64,000 bases of DNA. Source: Pseudidiomarina mangrovi (lineage in GTDB: Bacteria; Pseudomonadota; Gammaproteobacteria; Enterobacterales; Alteromonadaceae). Location: positions 124,001-188,000 of the forward strand of contig NZ_RJLC01000005.1 in assembly GCF_003999375.1 (NCBI RefSeq). The letters run 5' to 3'. The position numbers and the translations under genes were made by a program. Shown here in pieces: positions 37,461 through 47,541 of the stretch. Under the pieces are notes generated by a model, which had not been told where the DNA came from, did not search any database, and saw only the letters and a program-made list of their open reading frames with translations. Position 1 is the stretch's first letter. Every line of letters begins with the position of its first letter.

Positions 37461-38378
37461 CTAAACCAGCGGGCGTAGCGCGAGTTGCTGCGCCAAACCC
37501 TCGCGTAGCGCACCTTGTGCCAATTCAATACGGGTAATCGGCAAGTGCTGCATGATTCCGCATAAAATAGCCAGCCCACCCATAAACACCGCTTGGCGGT
37601 CTTTGCGAATACCCAGCCGCCCCAGTTTCTGACACTGGCCAAGTTGTTGTGCGCGCACCACCACATGGTCGAGCCAAGCGGCTTCAATGGCTTGGCAGTT
37701 GTCGCGTTGCAGAATATCGTAAAGCGCCCGGAAGGTGCCCGAGGCACCCACCACGGTTTGCCACGGGTAGCGCTGAAATTGTGTGCTCAACGGCGCGACT
37801 AGTTGCGCCGCTGCAGCGGTGGCCTGCTGCATGGCCTCGGCAGTGATTTCACCATCGGCAAAATAGCGATTTTGCCAAATCACACAACCCATGTTGAGGC
37901 TTTCGAGGTAATGCGGGACCACGCCATTACCGGCGATCATTTCGGTACTGGCACCACCAATGTCGAGGACCAGCATGGCCTGCTCAGAATTGGCCATGGC
38001 TGCGGTGGCGCCTTGATAGATCAGCTCAGCTTCGGTATGGCCGCTAATTAATTCAATGGGAACCCCAAGAGCTTGTTCAAAGGCCTGAATCACAGCCGCA
38101 TTGTTGCTGGCTTGACGCAGTGCTGCGGTAGCAACACAGCGAATGTGCTGCACATGACCGCGGGCGAGGTAGTTACGAAAACCACTGAGGCATTCAACAC
38201 CGCGATCAATAGCGGCTTGGTCGAGTTCGCCGTTGGCTTGCAGGCCATCAGCTAAGCGCACTTTTTGGCGCTGGCGCGCCAAAATTTTGTAACCGCCATG
38301 GGTTAAGCGTTGCGCCAGCAGCAAATGAAAGCTATTCGAGCCTAAATCAATTGCTGCCAGACGCGTCGCATTGGCCAT
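37461..38378 (-). CDS. ppx: Exopolyphosphatase/pppGpp phosphohydrolase family protein, short form
   Basis: A 305-residue ASKHA-fold phosphatase. Motifs: AAIDLGSNSFHLLLAQ (phosphate-1 loop), RCVATAALRQASN, ISGHTEAELIYQG and VLDIGGASTEMI (phosphate-2). E. coli Ppx and GppA are about 500 residues; this form stops after the two actin-like domains and lacks the C-terminal HD-type domains. It may degrade polyphosphate or convert pppGpp to ppGpp. Next to rhlB as in the E. coli gppA-rhlB pair; only five bases separate the two on the minus strand. Confidence 0.88.
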   Translation of the reverse strand: MANATRLAAIDLGSNSFHLLLAQRLTHGGYKILARQRQKVRLADGLQANGELDQAAIDRGVECLSGFRNYLARGHVQHIRCVATAALRQASNNAAVIQAFEQALGVPIELISGHTEAELIYQGATAAMANSEQAMLVLDIGGASTEMIAGNGVVPHYLESLNMGCVIWQNRYFADGEITAEAMQQATAAAAQLVAPLSTQFQRYPWQTVVGASGTFRALYDILQRDNCQAIEAAWLDHVVVRAQQLGQCQKLGRLGIRKDRQAVFMGGLAILCGIMQHLPITRIELAQGALREGLAQQLALRPLV

Positions 38379-38383
38379 TGCGC

Positions 38384-39673
38384 TTACCGCGATGAGCCTT
38401 GTCGGTTACCACCGCCACTGCGGCGTTGGTTATTGCCACCGGTACGACGGCCACCACGACCACCACGACGGTTTTGACTACCGCTATGGCGTGGTGTGCG
38501 TAAATCAGTCAATAAGGCTTCTGGAGCGTACTTAGACACCGGAATAGCGTGACCAATGTACTCTTCGATAGCTGGCAAATTGTAGACATACTCTTCGCAG
38601 GCCAAGTTAATGGCTTTACCGCTAGCACCCGCACGACCAGTCCGGCCAATACGGTGCACGTAGTCTTCAAAATCATCGGGCAAATCGTAATTGAATACGT
38701 GGCTGACTTCAGGAATATGCAAACCGCGCGCCGCAACATCGGTGGCGACTAAAAAGTCCAATTCGCCTTCGGTAAATTGGTCTAGAATTTTCAGCCGTTT
38801 GCGCTGTGCTACATCACCGGTCAGTAAACCAACACGATGGCCATCGGCTTCAAGCCATTGATAGACTTTTTCGCAGGTATGCTTGGTATTGGCAAAAATA
38901 ATCGCTTTGTCTGGCCATTCTTCTTCAATCAGGGTCAGCAATAACTTAATCTTGTCTTGCTTAGACGGATAGAACAGCTCTTCGCTGATGCGGGCGCCCG
39001 TCTTTTGCAGCGGCTCCACTTCAACCTTGGTTGGCGAGTTCATGTAATCGTATGCCAGTTCCTGCACCCGTTGTGACAAGGTGGCCGAAAACAACATACT
39101 TTGGCGTTCGCCAGCAGCCGGCATTTTCGCTAGCATGTAGCGAATGTCTTTAATAAAGCCCAAGTCGAACATACGGTCGGCTTCATCGAGTACCACCACT
39201 TCAATTTTGTCGAGTTGGTACACGCCTTGCTTGTAGTAATCGATCAAACGGCCAGTGGTACCGATTAAAATATCGACCCCTTGTTCAAGCCGTTGGCGCT
39301 GGCTCTCGTAACCTTCGCCGCCGTAGATCACGCCAATTTTCACGTCGCAATGATTGGCCAACAATTCGGCATCGTTAGCGATTTGAATCGCCAACTCACG
39401 GGTGGGCGCCATGATGATGGCACGCGGATAGCGTGCCTCGCCTTGCCGCGGCTTATTCAATAAGGTGGTGAAGGTGGCCACTAAGAAGGCCATGGTCTTG
39501 CCGGTGCCAGTTTGTGCCTGGCCGGCTACGTCTTTTCCGATTAGCGCAATCGGTAAACTGAGCGCTTGGATTGGCGTACATTGGGTAAAGCCCGCGCCAT
39601 TCAAGGCAGCAAGCACCTGCGGGTGCAGGTCGAGATCGGCGAAGCGTGTCTCTGTTAAGTGTGTTTGACTCAT
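38384..39673 (-). CDS. rhlB: DEAD-box RNA helicase RhlB
   Basis: A 429-residue RNA helicase. The start [20 protein letters not shown] is RhlB-like. Motifs: Q-motif [18 protein letters not shown] (Walker A), [13 protein letters not shown] (DEAD), SATL, and [10 protein letters not shown] (motif VI). The tail (about 400-429) is a basic RGG-type stretch rich in Arg, Gly and Asn that should bind RNA. RhlB works with RNase E in mRNA decay. Divergent from trxA and close to rho, matching the gppA-rhlB/trxA-rho order of E. coli. Confidence 0.95.
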   Translation of the reverse strand: MSQTHLTETRFADLDLHPQVLAALNGAGFTQCTPIQALSLPIALIGKDVAGQAQTGTGKTMAFLVATFTTLLNKPRQGEARYPRAIIMAPTRELAIQIANDAELLANHCDVKIGVIYGGEGYESQRQRLEQGVDILIGTTGRLIDYYKQGVYQLDKIEVVVLDEADRMFDLGFIKDIRYMLAKMPAAGERQSMLFSATLSQRVQELAYDYMNSPTKVEVEPLQKTGARISEELFYPSKQDKIKLLLTLIEEEWPDKAIIFANTKHTCEKVYQWLEADGHRVGLLTGDVAQRKRLKILDQFTEGELDFLVATDVAARGLHIPEVSHVFNYDLPDDFEDYVHRIGRTGRAGASGKAINLACEEYVYNLPAIEEYIGHAIPVSKYAPEALLTDLRTPRHSGSQNRRGGRGGRRTGGNNQRRSGGGNRQGSSR

Positions 39674-39775
39674 AGGGTAAGCATATCAGTTTGCGCTAGC
39701 ATTCAAAAACAGAAATAATAGGGCCATATTACGAGCCAACTAGTATTTCAACCAAATTCCGATGCGGAGAGTATC

Positions 39776-40102
39776 ATGAGTGACAAAATTGTTCAGCTAA
39801 GTGATGAAAGTTTTGAGGCCGATGTTTTAAATTCAGAAAAACCAGTGTTGGTTGATTTCTGGGCTGAGTGGTGTGGTCCGTGCAAAATGATCGCGCCAAT
39901 CTTAAACGCCACTGCTGACCAGTACGGTGACAAGTTGACGATTGCCAAACTGAACGTTGACCACAACAACCAAACGCCACAGAAATACGGTATCCGTGGT
40001 ATCCCAACGCTGTTGTTGTTCAAAAACGGTGAATTGGTAGCGAACCACACTGGCTTGTTGTCACAAACTCAATTGGCTGAGTTTATCGACCGCAACATTT
40101 AA
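39776..40102 (+). CDS. trxA: Thioredoxin 1
   Basis: A 108-residue cytoplasmic dithiol reductant. The redox site WCGPC places the cysteines at 33 and 36; the cis-proline loop [13 protein letters not shown] and buried aspartate VDFWAEW are intact. CGGAGAG precedes the ATG. A strong hairpin follows the stop, and rho comes next, as in many gammaproteobacteria. Confidence 0.98.
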   Translation: MSDKIVQLSDESFEADVLNSEKPVLVDFWAEWCGPCKMIAPILNATADQYGDKLTIAKLNVDHNNQTPQKYGIRGIPTLLLFKNGELVANHTGLLSQTQLAEFIDRNI

Positions 40103-40112
40103 GCGGTGACTG

Positions 40113-40138
40113 AGCCGCATCCACCCCTGGGTGCGGCT
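40113..40138 (+). terminator. Hairpin terminator-like structure after trxA
   Basis: AGCCGCATCCA (40113-40123) pairs with TGGGTGCGGCT (40128-40138) over 11 base pairs, including one T-G pair, with a CCCC loop. It begins 10 bases after the trxA stop. The following ACATTTATTGGTTTT is only moderately T-rich, so termination may be partial and some transcripts could enter the rho leader. Confidence 0.6.
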
Positions 40139-40321
40139 ACATTTATTGGTTTTGCGCAAAAAAGTGACGAAAAACTGGACGTTTTCAGTATTCGGTGGTA
40201 CTTTTTCTGCATTGCATGTCTATCAGGGGCCAGCCATACGGCCGCTAAATAATCGAATCCCAACCGATTTCTCAACCTAACCCTTTGTATCCATTGGTCA
40301 CTTAAAAAGTATTAACCCCTC
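40139..40321 (+). promoter_or_regulatory. rho leader region with a possible short leader frame
   Basis: The 183 bases between the trxA hairpin and rho contain no known gene. A GTG-initiated frame at 40164-40280 (38 codons, beginning VTKNWTFSVFGGTF) and, inside it in another frame, a 10-codon ATG frame at 40216 are open. Neither has a good ribosome site. In E. coli rho is autoregulated through a long leader carrying a small frame (rhoL), so an equivalent leader is plausible here. I see no convincing promoter hexamers. Confidence 0.35.
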
Positions 40322-41587
40322 ATGAATCTGACAGAACTTAAAAATACTCCAGTCAATGAACTGGTCAAACTCGCCGATGAAATGGGCCTCGAGTCTATGG
40401 CGCGTGCGCGTAAACAAGACATTATCTTTGCCATCTTGAAGGCGCATGCCAAAAGCGGTGAGGATATATACGGTGATGGTGCCTTAGAAATTCTGCAAGA
40501 TGGCTTTGGCTTCTTGCGCTCAGCCGACTCCTCGTACTTGGCTGGTCCTGACGATATCTACGTGTCGCCGAGTCAAATTCGCCGTTTCAACTTGCGCACC
40601 GGTGATACCGTATCCGGCAAAATTCGCCCGCCGAAAGAAGGCGAGCGTTACTTCGCGTTATTGAAGGTCCGCGAAGTCAACTACGACAAGCCAGAGAACT
40701 CGCGTAACAAGATTTTATTTGAAAACTTAACCCCATTGCATGCCGACGAGCGTCTGCGCATGGAACGTGGTAACGGTAGTACCGAAGATATCACCGCACG
40801 AGTACTCGACTTAGCCTCACCAATCGGCAAAGGCCAACGTGGTTTGATTGTCGCACCGCCCAAAGCCGGTAAAACCTTATTACTGCAAAACATTGCCCAA
40901 TCGATTGCCTATAACCACCCTGACTGCGTACTGATGGTGTTACTGATCGACGAGCGCCCAGAAGAAGTGACCGAAATGCAGCGCTTGGTAAAAGGCGAAG
41001 TGGTGGCGTCAACCTTTGATGAGCCAGCCAGCCGTCACGTGCAAGTGGCCGAAATGGTGATTGAAAAAGCCAAGCGCTTAGTTGAGCACAAAAAAGACGT
41101 AGTGATTTTGCTTGACTCGATTACCCGTTTAGCCCGCGCCTACAACACCGTCATTCCAAGCTCAGGTAAAGTGCTGACCGGTGGTGTTGATGCTAACGCC
41201 CTGCATAAACCAAAGCGCTTCTTTGGTGCCGCCCGTAACGTCGAAGAAGGTGGTAGCTTAACCATTATTGCTACCGCGCTGATTGATACCGGTTCAAAAA
41301 TGGACGAAGTGATTTACGAAGAGTTTAAGGGCACCGGTAACATGGAACTGCACTTGAACCGTAAAATTGCCGAAAAACGGGTATTCCCAGCTATTGATAT
41401 CAACCGTTCAGGTACCCGTCGCGAAGAACTGCTGACTACCCCAGAAGAACTTCAGAAGATGTGGATCTTACGTAAAATCGTGCACCCAATGGGTGAAACT
41501 GAAGCGATTGAATTCCTCATTGATAAGTTACAGATGACCAAAACCAATGATGAGTTCTTTGACATGATGAAGCGTCAGAAGAGCTAA
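40322..41587 (+). CDS. rho: Transcription termination factor Rho
   Basis: A 421-residue hexameric RNA-dependent ATPase. N-terminal Rho domain ([20 protein letters not shown]), then the OB-fold RNA-binding domain ([26 protein letters not shown]), P-loop [12 protein letters not shown], Walker [17 protein letters not shown] and the R-loop region [25 protein letters not shown]. Full length and canonical. The next gene starts only two bases after its stop, with no terminator between. Confidence 0.98.
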   Translation: MNLTELKNTPVNELVKLADEMGLESMARARKQDIIFAILKAHAKSGEDIYGDGALEILQDGFGFLRSADSSYLAGPDDIYVSPSQIRRFNLRTGDTVSGKIRPPKEGERYFALLKVREVNYDKPENSRNKILFENLTPLHADERLRMERGNGSTEDITARVLDLASPIGKGQRGLIVAPPKAGKTLLLQNIAQSIAYNHPDCVLMVLLIDERPEEVTEMQRLVKGEVVASTFDEPASRHVQVAEMVIEKAKRLVEHKKDVVILLDSITRLARAYNTVIPSSGKVLTGGVDANALHKPKRFFGAARNVEEGGSLTIIATALIDTGSKMDEVIYEEFKGTGNMELHLNRKIAEKRVFPAIDINRSGTRREELLTTPEELQKMWILRKIVHPMGETEAIEFLIDKLQMTKTNDEFFDMMKRQKS

Positions 41588-41589
41588 TC

Positions 41590-43017
41590 ATGCGTGCTTT
41601 CGGTGGTTTTACGCTGATCAGTGTGGCACTAGCAGCAATGCTTAGTGCCACCAGCGCAGCCGAAGATAGTGCCGCCACTGTGGCGGCCAACGCGGCCGGT
41701 TATCGCGCTAGTTTTACCTGCAGTGCGCTATTCAATGCGAATAAATCCCTCGACCAAATCCAACAGCATGAACTGACCGGCATTTACCCGCAGCTACAAC
41801 CGTTGGTGAACGATTCAACTGCGGTGATTGATTACACCGCTAAAATTGTGGCGGTGCGTTACAGCGACACCATGCCACCACGCTTTGCCGTATGGCGGCC
41901 GCAGCTTGGTTGTGTGCAACTGCCAGTGGGTGCCGATATTAGCGCCATTGAGCAACTGCCGCTGTTGGCCCAGGCTAAATCTGCGCCAGCCGCTGATTCA
42001 GGGTTACCCTGGCAAACTCGGGTAGCACCCAACAGTAGCAGCGGCAATGCAGCACTGGACCAAGTCATCACACAAGCCTTCAGTCAACATTATGGTGCCG
42101 GCGCACGCACTTCAGCGGTGTTAGTGGCCACCCCTGAGCAGATTCTTGCTGAGCATTATCTCGATGGCTTTACCCCAACCACCTCGCAGCGTACTTGGTC
42201 AGTAGCAAAGAGCATTGGCGCCAGTATTATTGGTGTGGCGGTGCAACAAAAGTTGCTCACCGTGCAGCAACCTGCGGGCTTAGCGAACTGGTCGTCAGCC
42301 CTTGACCCACGCCAGCAAATTACCCTTGAACACCTGTTACATATGGCCTCAGGGCTTGATAGTCAAGTTGCCGGCAACCGCACTGACCGAGTTTATTTGG
42401 GCGGCGGTTTAGTCAGTGATACCGCCACCGAAGCGGCCCTGGAAGCGCAGCCGGGCGCGCGCTGGAAGTATGCTAACAACGACACCATGTTAGTGGGCCG
42501 AGTATTGCGTGAACAGTTTGCCAGTGCCGACGCCTATTTACAGTTTGTGTTTAGTCAGCTGATTAACAAACTCGGCATGCAACACACTTTTTTAGAGACC
42601 GATTGGCAGGGTGACCTAATCATTTCATCGCAAGTGTGGACCACCGCGCGTGATTTAGCGCGTTTGGGTATCCTGCACCTGCAAAATGGTCAGTGGCAGG
42701 GCGAACAAATTCTGCCGCTAAACTGGCTAGCCTACATAAGCACTCCCGCCCCGGTGCAACCGCCACGGGTCAACAGTGTTGGCCGAGCTACTCCCGGTTA
42801 TGGCGCCCAATGGTGGCTATTTGATCAGGGTTTTCCCGGCTTACCGAGCGATACCATTGCTGCGCGTGGTAACCGTGGGCAATATTTATTTGTGATCCCT
42901 TCGCGTAATTTAGTCATAGTAAGACGCGGCTACGACCTAGCAGGTGAGCCACCGTTCCGTGAGCACGAATTTGCAGCCGATGTGCTGAACGCGCTCGATT
43001 CTGTTGCGCAGCCGTGA
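41590..43017 (+). CDS. Secreted serine hydrolase, beta-lactamase/6-aminohexanoate-dimer hydrolase-like
   Basis: A 475-residue protein with a signal peptide ([10 protein letters not shown], cleavage after about residue 23). After a unique region of about 150 residues comes a class C beta-lactamase-fold domain: Ser204-Val-Ala-Lys207 (SxxK), Tyr294-Ala-Asn296 (YxN) and a third-box equivalent near [14 protein letters not shown]. The RGNRGQYL stretch is typical of the NylB/esterase-like group rather than true AmpC. The substrate is unknown; calling it a resistance enzyme would be unjustified. It starts two bases after rho and ends ten bases before ubiD, so it is probably read from the rho transcript. 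Confidence 0.87.
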   Translation: MRAFGGFTLISVALAAMLSATSAAEDSAATVAANAAGYRASFTCSALFNANKSLDQIQQHELTGIYPQLQPLVNDSTAVIDYTAKIVAVRYSDTMPPRFAVWRPQLGCVQLPVGADISAIEQLPLLAQAKSAPAADSGLPWQTRVAPNSSSGNAALDQVITQAFSQHYGAGARTSAVLVATPEQILAEHYLDGFTPTTSQRTWSVAKSIGASIIGVAVQQKLLTVQQPAGLANWSSALDPRQQITLEHLLHMASGLDSQVAGNRTDRVYLGGGLVSDTATEAALEAQPGARWKYANNDTMLVGRVLREQFASADAYLQFVFSQLINKLGMQHTFLETDWQGDLIISSQVWTTARDLARLGILHLQNGQWQGEQILPLNWLAYISTPAPVQPPRVNSVGRATPGYGAQWWLFDQGFPGLPSDTIAARGNRGQYLFVIPSRNLVIVRRGYDLAGEPPFREHEFAADVLNALDSVAQP

Positions 43018-43027
43018 GACTTTGCTG

Positions 43028-44515
43028 GTGAAATATACTGATCTACGTGATTTCATGGCGCTGCTTGAGCAGCGCGGTGAGCTCAAACGTATTCCGCAAG
43101 AGATCGACCCCTATCTTGAAATCACTGAAATTTCTGATCGCACGCTAAAGGCTGGCGGCCCGGCATTGCTGTTTGAGAACGTCAAAGGCCACAGTATTCC
43201 GGTGCTGGCCAACCTATTTGGTACCCCAGAGCGAGTGGCATTAGGTATGGGGCAAGAATCGGTTGCGGCGTTGCGCGAGGTTGGGCAATTACTGGCATTT
43301 TTGAAAGAACCGCAGCCGCCGAAAGGCTTTCGTGATGCCCTCAACCTGTTACCGATCTACAAAAAGGTATTGAGCATGTCGCCCAAGGTGCTGAAAAAAG
43401 CACCGTGCCAAGAAGTGGTGCTCAGCGGTGATGCGGTGGACCTGACCCAACTGCCGATTCAGCATTGTTGGCCAGGTGATGTGGCGCCATTAATTACCTG
43501 GGGCCTGACTGTTACCCGTGGGCCGCACAAAGAACGCCAGAACCTCGGTATCTATCGGCAACAGTTATTAGCCAAGAACAAAGTCATTATGCGCTGGTTA
43601 TCGCATCGCGGCGGTGCCCTCGATTTTCAAGAGTGGCAACGTCAGCATCCCGGCGAGAACTTCCCCGTATCGGTGGCTTTAGGTGCAGACCCGGCTACCA
43701 TTTTAGGGGCGGTGACACCGGTTCCCGATAGCTTGTCTGAGTACGCTTTTGCCGGCTTACTGCGTGATGGCAAAACTGAAGTGGTGCAATGCGTCAGCAA
43801 CAATCTGCAAGTTCCTGCGCACGCCGAAATTGTGCTTGAAGGGTACTTAGCGCCGGGTGAAATGGCTCCCGAAGGCCCCTACGGTGACCATACCGGTTAC
43901 TACAACGAAGTCGACCACTTTCCGGTATTTACCGTCACCCACATCACTATGCGTAAACAGCCGATTTATCACAGCACCTATACCGGCCGGCCACCTGATG
44001 AGCCAGCGGTGCTCGGGGTTGCTTTGAACGAAGTGTTTGTGCCGTTGCTGCAAAAGCAATTCCCAGAAATTAGCGATTTCTATCTACCGCCTGAGGGCTG
44101 CTCATATCGCGTGGCGATTGTCACCATGAAAAAGCAATATCCGGGCCATGCCAAACGCGTGATGATGGGGGTATGGTCGTTCTTGCGGCAGTTTATGTAC
44201 ACCAAATTTGTGATTGTCTGTGACGACGATATTAATGCCCGTGATTGGAAAGATGTGATTTGGGCCATGACCACGCGGATGGACCCAATGCGCGACACTA
44301 CGATGATTGCCAATACCCCGATCGACTATCTGGATTTCGCTTCGCCGGTATCGGGCTTAGGCTCCAAGATGGGAATGGACGCCACTAATAAATGGCCGGG
44401 TGAAACCGACCGTGAGTGGGGCGTACCCATTGTCATGGACAGCAACGTACAACAGCGCGTTGACGCGTTGTGGGATGAATTAGCCATTTTTAGTCAGGAT
44501 AAACCGCAATCATGA
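43028..44515 (+). CDS. ubiD: 4-hydroxy-3-polyprenylbenzoate decarboxylase UbiD
   Basis: A 495-residue prenylated-FMN-dependent decarboxylase of ubiquinone synthesis. The sequence follows E. coli UbiD closely along its length: [58 protein letters not shown] with prFMN/Mn contacts, [17 protein letters not shown] with catalytic glutamate, and [18 protein letters not shown] choose GTG 43028 because the family begins MKYxDLRDF and GTGAGAC lies upstream; the frame continues to 43004. The stop overlaps fre by four bases, the usual ubiD-fre pair. Confidence 0.96.
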   Translation: MKYTDLRDFMALLEQRGELKRIPQEIDPYLEITEISDRTLKAGGPALLFENVKGHSIPVLANLFGTPERVALGMGQESVAALREVGQLLAFLKEPQPPKGFRDALNLLPIYKKVLSMSPKVLKKAPCQEVVLSGDAVDLTQLPIQHCWPGDVAPLITWGLTVTRGPHKERQNLGIYRQQLLAKNKVIMRWLSHRGGALDFQEWQRQHPGENFPVSVALGADPATILGAVTPVPDSLSEYAFAGLLRDGKTEVVQCVSNNLQVPAHAEIVLEGYLAPGEMAPEGPYGDHTGYYNEVDHFPVFTVTHITMRKQPIYHSTYTGRPPDEPAVLGVALNEVFVPLLQKQFPEISDFYLPPEGCSYRVAIVTMKKQYPGHAKRVMMGVWSFLRQFMYTKFVIVCDDDINARDWKDVIWAMTTRMDPMRDTTMIANTPIDYLDFASPVSGLGSKMGMDATNKWPGETDREWGVPIVMDSNVQQRVDALWDELAIFSQDKPQS

Positions 44516-45210
44516 AACAACTGCAGTGCCACGTGAGTGTCTGTGAACAACTTACCCCGATGGTCTATCGGCTGGTTTTAGATTTGCCCGAAGCGCTGTC
44601 TATCCGCGCCGGTAGCTATTTGCAGGTAGTCATGAGTGAACAGGATAAGCGGCCGTTTTCGATTGCCAGCGCGGCGGGTCGCCAGCACCAGTTTGAGCTA
44701 CATATTGGCGCCACCGCCGACAACCCCTATGCCTATGAAGTGATTCAGCAGGTACAACAGCAGCAACGCTTAACCATTGAAGCGCCGCTCGGTGCGGCAT
44801 GGTGGCGTGGTGATAGCGTGCGGCCGCTGATTTTAGTCGCTGGCGGTACTGGCTTCTCGTACACCTGGTCGATTTTACAGTCGCATCTCGCGGCGGCTAA
44901 AACGCAGCCCATTACGCTGTATTGGGGAGTGCGTAGCGAGGCCGACCTGTATGCGCATCAACAGCTAATACAGTTAGCCGAGCAGCACAGCAATTTCTCC
45001 TATCGACCAGTGGTTGAGCATGCCAGCGACAGTTGGCACGGCGCGCAAGGCTTGGTGCATTTAGCGGTACTGGCGGAACAAACTGATCTCGCTGAAGCCG
45101 ATGTGTATGTCGCTGGCCGCTTTGCCATGGTGCGAGTGGTACGTGATAGTTTTCATGCGCAAGGCTTGCCGCTGACACAATTGTATGGCGATGCCCTCGC
45201 GTACCTGTAA
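44512..45210 (+). CDS. fre: NAD(P)H-flavin reductase
   Basis: A 232-residue ferredoxin-reductase-fold enzyme that reduces free FMN/FAD. RPFSIAS (flavin contact) is near residue 44, [16 protein letters not shown] binds NAD(P)H, and [12 protein letters not shown] and [10 protein letters not shown] follow. In E. coli, Fre (UbiB in old naming) sits beside ubiD; reduced FMN is needed to prenylate the UbiD cofactor, which fits the overlap of the two genes. Confidence 0.95.
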   Translation: MKQLQCHVSVCEQLTPMVYRLVLDLPEALSIRAGSYLQVVMSEQDKRPFSIASAAGRQHQFELHIGATADNPYAYEVIQQVQQQQRLTIEAPLGAAWWRGDSVRPLILVAGGTGFSYTWSILQSHLAAAKTQPITLYWGVRSEADLYAHQQLIQLAEQHSNFSYRPVVEHASDSWHGAQGLVHLAVLAEQTDLAEADVYVAGRFAMVRVVRDSFHAQGLPLTQLYGDALAYL

Positions 45211-45241
45211 ACCCAGCAATATTTCTATTCCGCCCGCAAGC

Positions 45242-45250
45242 TGATATACT
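45242..45250 (+). promoter_or_regulatory. Extended -10 promoter ahead of the TPP riboswitch
   Basis: TGATATACT contains TATACT at 45245-45250 with the extended -10 TG at 45242-45243. The -35 region 17 bases upstream is poor, as expected of an extended -10 promoter. It lies just before the riboswitch. Confidence 0.5.
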
Positions 45251-45261
45251 GCGCGGGCATT

Positions 45262-45355
45262 ACCAAGGGGTGCCACGACCGATAGGTCTCGGCTGAGATG
45301 CAACTGCAAACCCTTTGCACCTGATCCGGTTAATACTGGCGTAGGGATGGTAGCT
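45262..45355 (+). promoter_or_regulatory. TPP (THI-box) riboswitch
   Basis: The conserved THI-box elements appear in order: AGGGGTGCC (45266-45274), GGCTGAGATG (45291-45300), the ACCCTTTGCACCTGATCCGG stretch, then TTAATACTGGCGTAGGGA into GGTAGC. These are the P2/J3-2 pyrimidine sensor and P4/L5 pyrophosphate sensor. The element precedes a thiamine transport operon. ATCCGGT (45324-45330) in the aptamer can instead pair with ACCGGAT (45381-45387) downstream, offering a switch. No terminator T-run behind a stable stem is seen, so control of translation is more likely. Confidence 0.95.
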
Positions 45356-45418
45356 TACACTCCATTTTAAGACCTGCCCGACCGGATTATTTCTGAGCTT
45401 TTTTAAAGGAAATGATCC

Positions 45419-47512
45419 ATGTTCTCACGTATTTCTTGGTGCCTCGGCGCCACTGTTTTAACCCTGATACCGCTGGCTCACGCACAATCTGACAGCACCG
45501 CTGATGAGCGCGCAGTTGAACGTATCACCATTCAAGGCACCTTTCGTAGCATGGCCATTAATGAGGCCCCCACTAGCGTGTCGGCACTGAATGCTGAGCA
45601 GCTTGAGCAACGTGCTGCGCTGCATCTTGAAGATGCGCTGAATGCCTTGCCTAACGTCAATTTTTCCGCTGGCAGTTCACGCGCGCGGTTTATTCAAATT
45701 CGCGGTATTGGCGAGCGTAGCCAGTTTGTTGACCCGATTAACCCATCAGTGGGGCTGTTAATTGACGGTATTCAATACAGTGGCTTAGGCCAAGCCGCTC
45801 AGCTGTTTGATATCAGTCAAGTGGAGGTCTATCGCGGCCCACAAAGCGGTCGCTTTGGTGCCGATGGCCTTGCCGGCATGTTGGTGCTCGAGAGCACGCG
45901 GCCTAGTAGCGAGGGCAGCGGCGTGTGGCAGTTAGGCGCGGGTAATTACGGTTTACGGCAGGGTGGCTTGGCCGTAGGTGGTGGCCTCGGTGCTTTGGGC
46001 AGCGCGCGCTTTAGCGTGTTTCAAAATCGCGACGACGGCTTTACCGAAAATACCTTCTTAGGCCGCGATGATACCCAGCAACGTTCAGAGCGCATGGCAC
46101 GACTGAATGTATTTAGCGATATTGGCCAGAACTGGCAACTGCGTACTACCCTGCATGCCTACCGCCAAGATAACGGCTATGACGCATTTTCTCTCGATAA
46201 TACCAGGCAAACGCTGTCGGATCAGCCTGGCGAAGATGACTTAAGTTTACGAGCTGCACGGCTGGCCGCCAGTTACAGTGGCTGGCAGGGTAGCGAACTG
46301 CAGTTGGCAAGCAGTTGGCTCAGCGCCGACAGTACCTATAGTTTTGATGAAGATTGGTCGTTTGAGGGGATCGCGCCAGGTTGGGAATATGTGTCATTTG
46401 ACCAGTATCTGCGTGAGCGTAGCGACCGCACTTTTGAGGCGCGCTGGTTGAGTACTGTGCCAAGTCAGTGGTTTGGCGTACCAACAGACTGGCTGGTTGG
46501 CTTTTATCATTACGCCCGCGATGAACAATTACAGCGTGGCAGTTTTGCCAGCGACTATGACAACCGCCATAACGCTATCTATGGTGAGCTAGAGCTGCAG
46601 CTTGATCGGCACTGGCAATTCACCCTGGGGGGTCGGGTTGAGCATTACCGTAACCCGTATAGCGATAATAACACCGTTCAAGCGCGTCCGAGCGACACCA
46701 TGTGGGGTGGCCGCGCAAGCCTATCCTACCTCGCTGACAATGGCGCTTTGTGGTACGCCACCTTGGCTCGCGGCTATAAAACCGGTGGTGTGAATGGTGA
46801 GGCCATTGGCCGTGCTATCGACAAACAACTTCCCGATGTCACTGATTTCTTGCAGACTCGCACCACCTTCGCGCCGGAGCTTCTCAGCAGTATAGAAGTT
46901 GGCTACAAGTGGGCTAACGCGGAGCAAACTCAGCAATTGACGGTGGCAGCTTTTGCTCAATATCGCGATGATGTGCAGCTGAAAGGCTGGATCAATGAGC
47001 AACAAACTTTTGTCGGCTACATTGAGAATGCCGCCAGTGGCCGCGTCAACGGCCTTGAGTTAGAGTGGCGTCAGCAGCTTAACCAGCAGTGGTTATGGTT
47101 TGCCAGCCTGGGTTTGCTAGACAGTGAAATGCAAGGCTATATCACCCAAGATGGCATGGACATGAGCGGGCGGGAATTGGCCCATGCGCCAAGCTATACG
47201 CTGAATACTGGGCTACAATGGCAAGTCTCTGAGGCTCTCCTATTTAGCATTCAGGCGGATGGTAAAGATCGGTTTTATTATTCCGATTCACATAACAGCC
47301 AAAGCCAAGCGATTACCCTGTTGCACGCCAGCCTGGCCTGGCAGCTCGCTGATTGGCAAATTGACCTATGGGCACGCAATCTGACCGACCGTGATTATGG
47401 TGTGCGCGGCTTCTTTTTCGGTAACGACCCGCGTATTGAGTATGCTTCACGTACCTATGAACAATTTGGCGAACCACGGCGCTTTGGTGTTACCTTTAGG
47501 CATCAGTTTTAA
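45419..47512 (+). CDS. TonB-dependent outer-membrane receptor for thiamine or a precursor
   Basis: A 697-residue receptor. Signal peptide ends AHAQ at about residue 23, then a TonB-box-like VERITIQG, a plug domain (INEAPTSVSALNAEQLEQRA, IRGIGERSQF, VEVYRGPQSGRFGADGLAG) and a 22-strand barrel ending FGVTFRHQF with the C-terminal phenylalanine. Substrate is inferred from context: it is read through a TPP riboswitch and followed by a PnuT-like permease and a thiamine-kinase-like gene. AAAGGA lies eight bases before the ATG. Confidence 0.92.
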   Translation: MFSRISWCLGATVLTLIPLAHAQSDSTADERAVERITIQGTFRSMAINEAPTSVSALNAEQLEQRAALHLEDALNALPNVNFSAGSSRARFIQIRGIGERSQFVDPINPSVGLLIDGIQYSGLGQAAQLFDISQVEVYRGPQSGRFGADGLAGMLVLESTRPSSEGSGVWQLGAGNYGLRQGGLAVGGGLGALGSARFSVFQNRDDGFTENTFLGRDDTQQRSERMARLNVFSDIGQNWQLRTTLHAYRQDNGYDAFSLDNTRQTLSDQPGEDDLSLRAARLAASYSGWQGSELQLASSWLSADSTYSFDEDWSFEGIAPGWEYVSFDQYLRERSDRTFEARWLSTVPSQWFGVPTDWLVGFYHYARDEQLQRGSFASDYDNRHNAIYGELELQLDRHWQFTLGGRVEHYRNPYSDNNTVQARPSDTMWGGRASLSYLADNGALWYATLARGYKTGGVNGEAIGRAIDKQLPDVTDFLQTRTTFAPELLSSIEVGYKWANAEQTQQLTVAAFAQYRDDVQLKGWINEQQTFVGYIENAASGRVNGLELEWRQQLNQQWLWFASLGLLDSEMQGYITQDGMDMSGRELAHAPSYTLNTGLQWQVSEALLFSIQADGKDRFYYSDSHNSQSQAITLLHASLAWQLADWQIDLWARNLTDRDYGVRGFFFGNDPRIEYASRTYEQFGEPRRFGVTFRHQF

Positions 47513-47541
47513 ACGCGCGCCGGCGCTCAAGGACAGTGTAA

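Noticed and set aside
41590-43017. Antibiotic-resistance beta-lactamase
   Set aside because: SxxK and YxN are present, but the third box is RGNRGQYL-like as in NylB/esterase relatives, and the length and extra N-terminal part do not fit AmpC.
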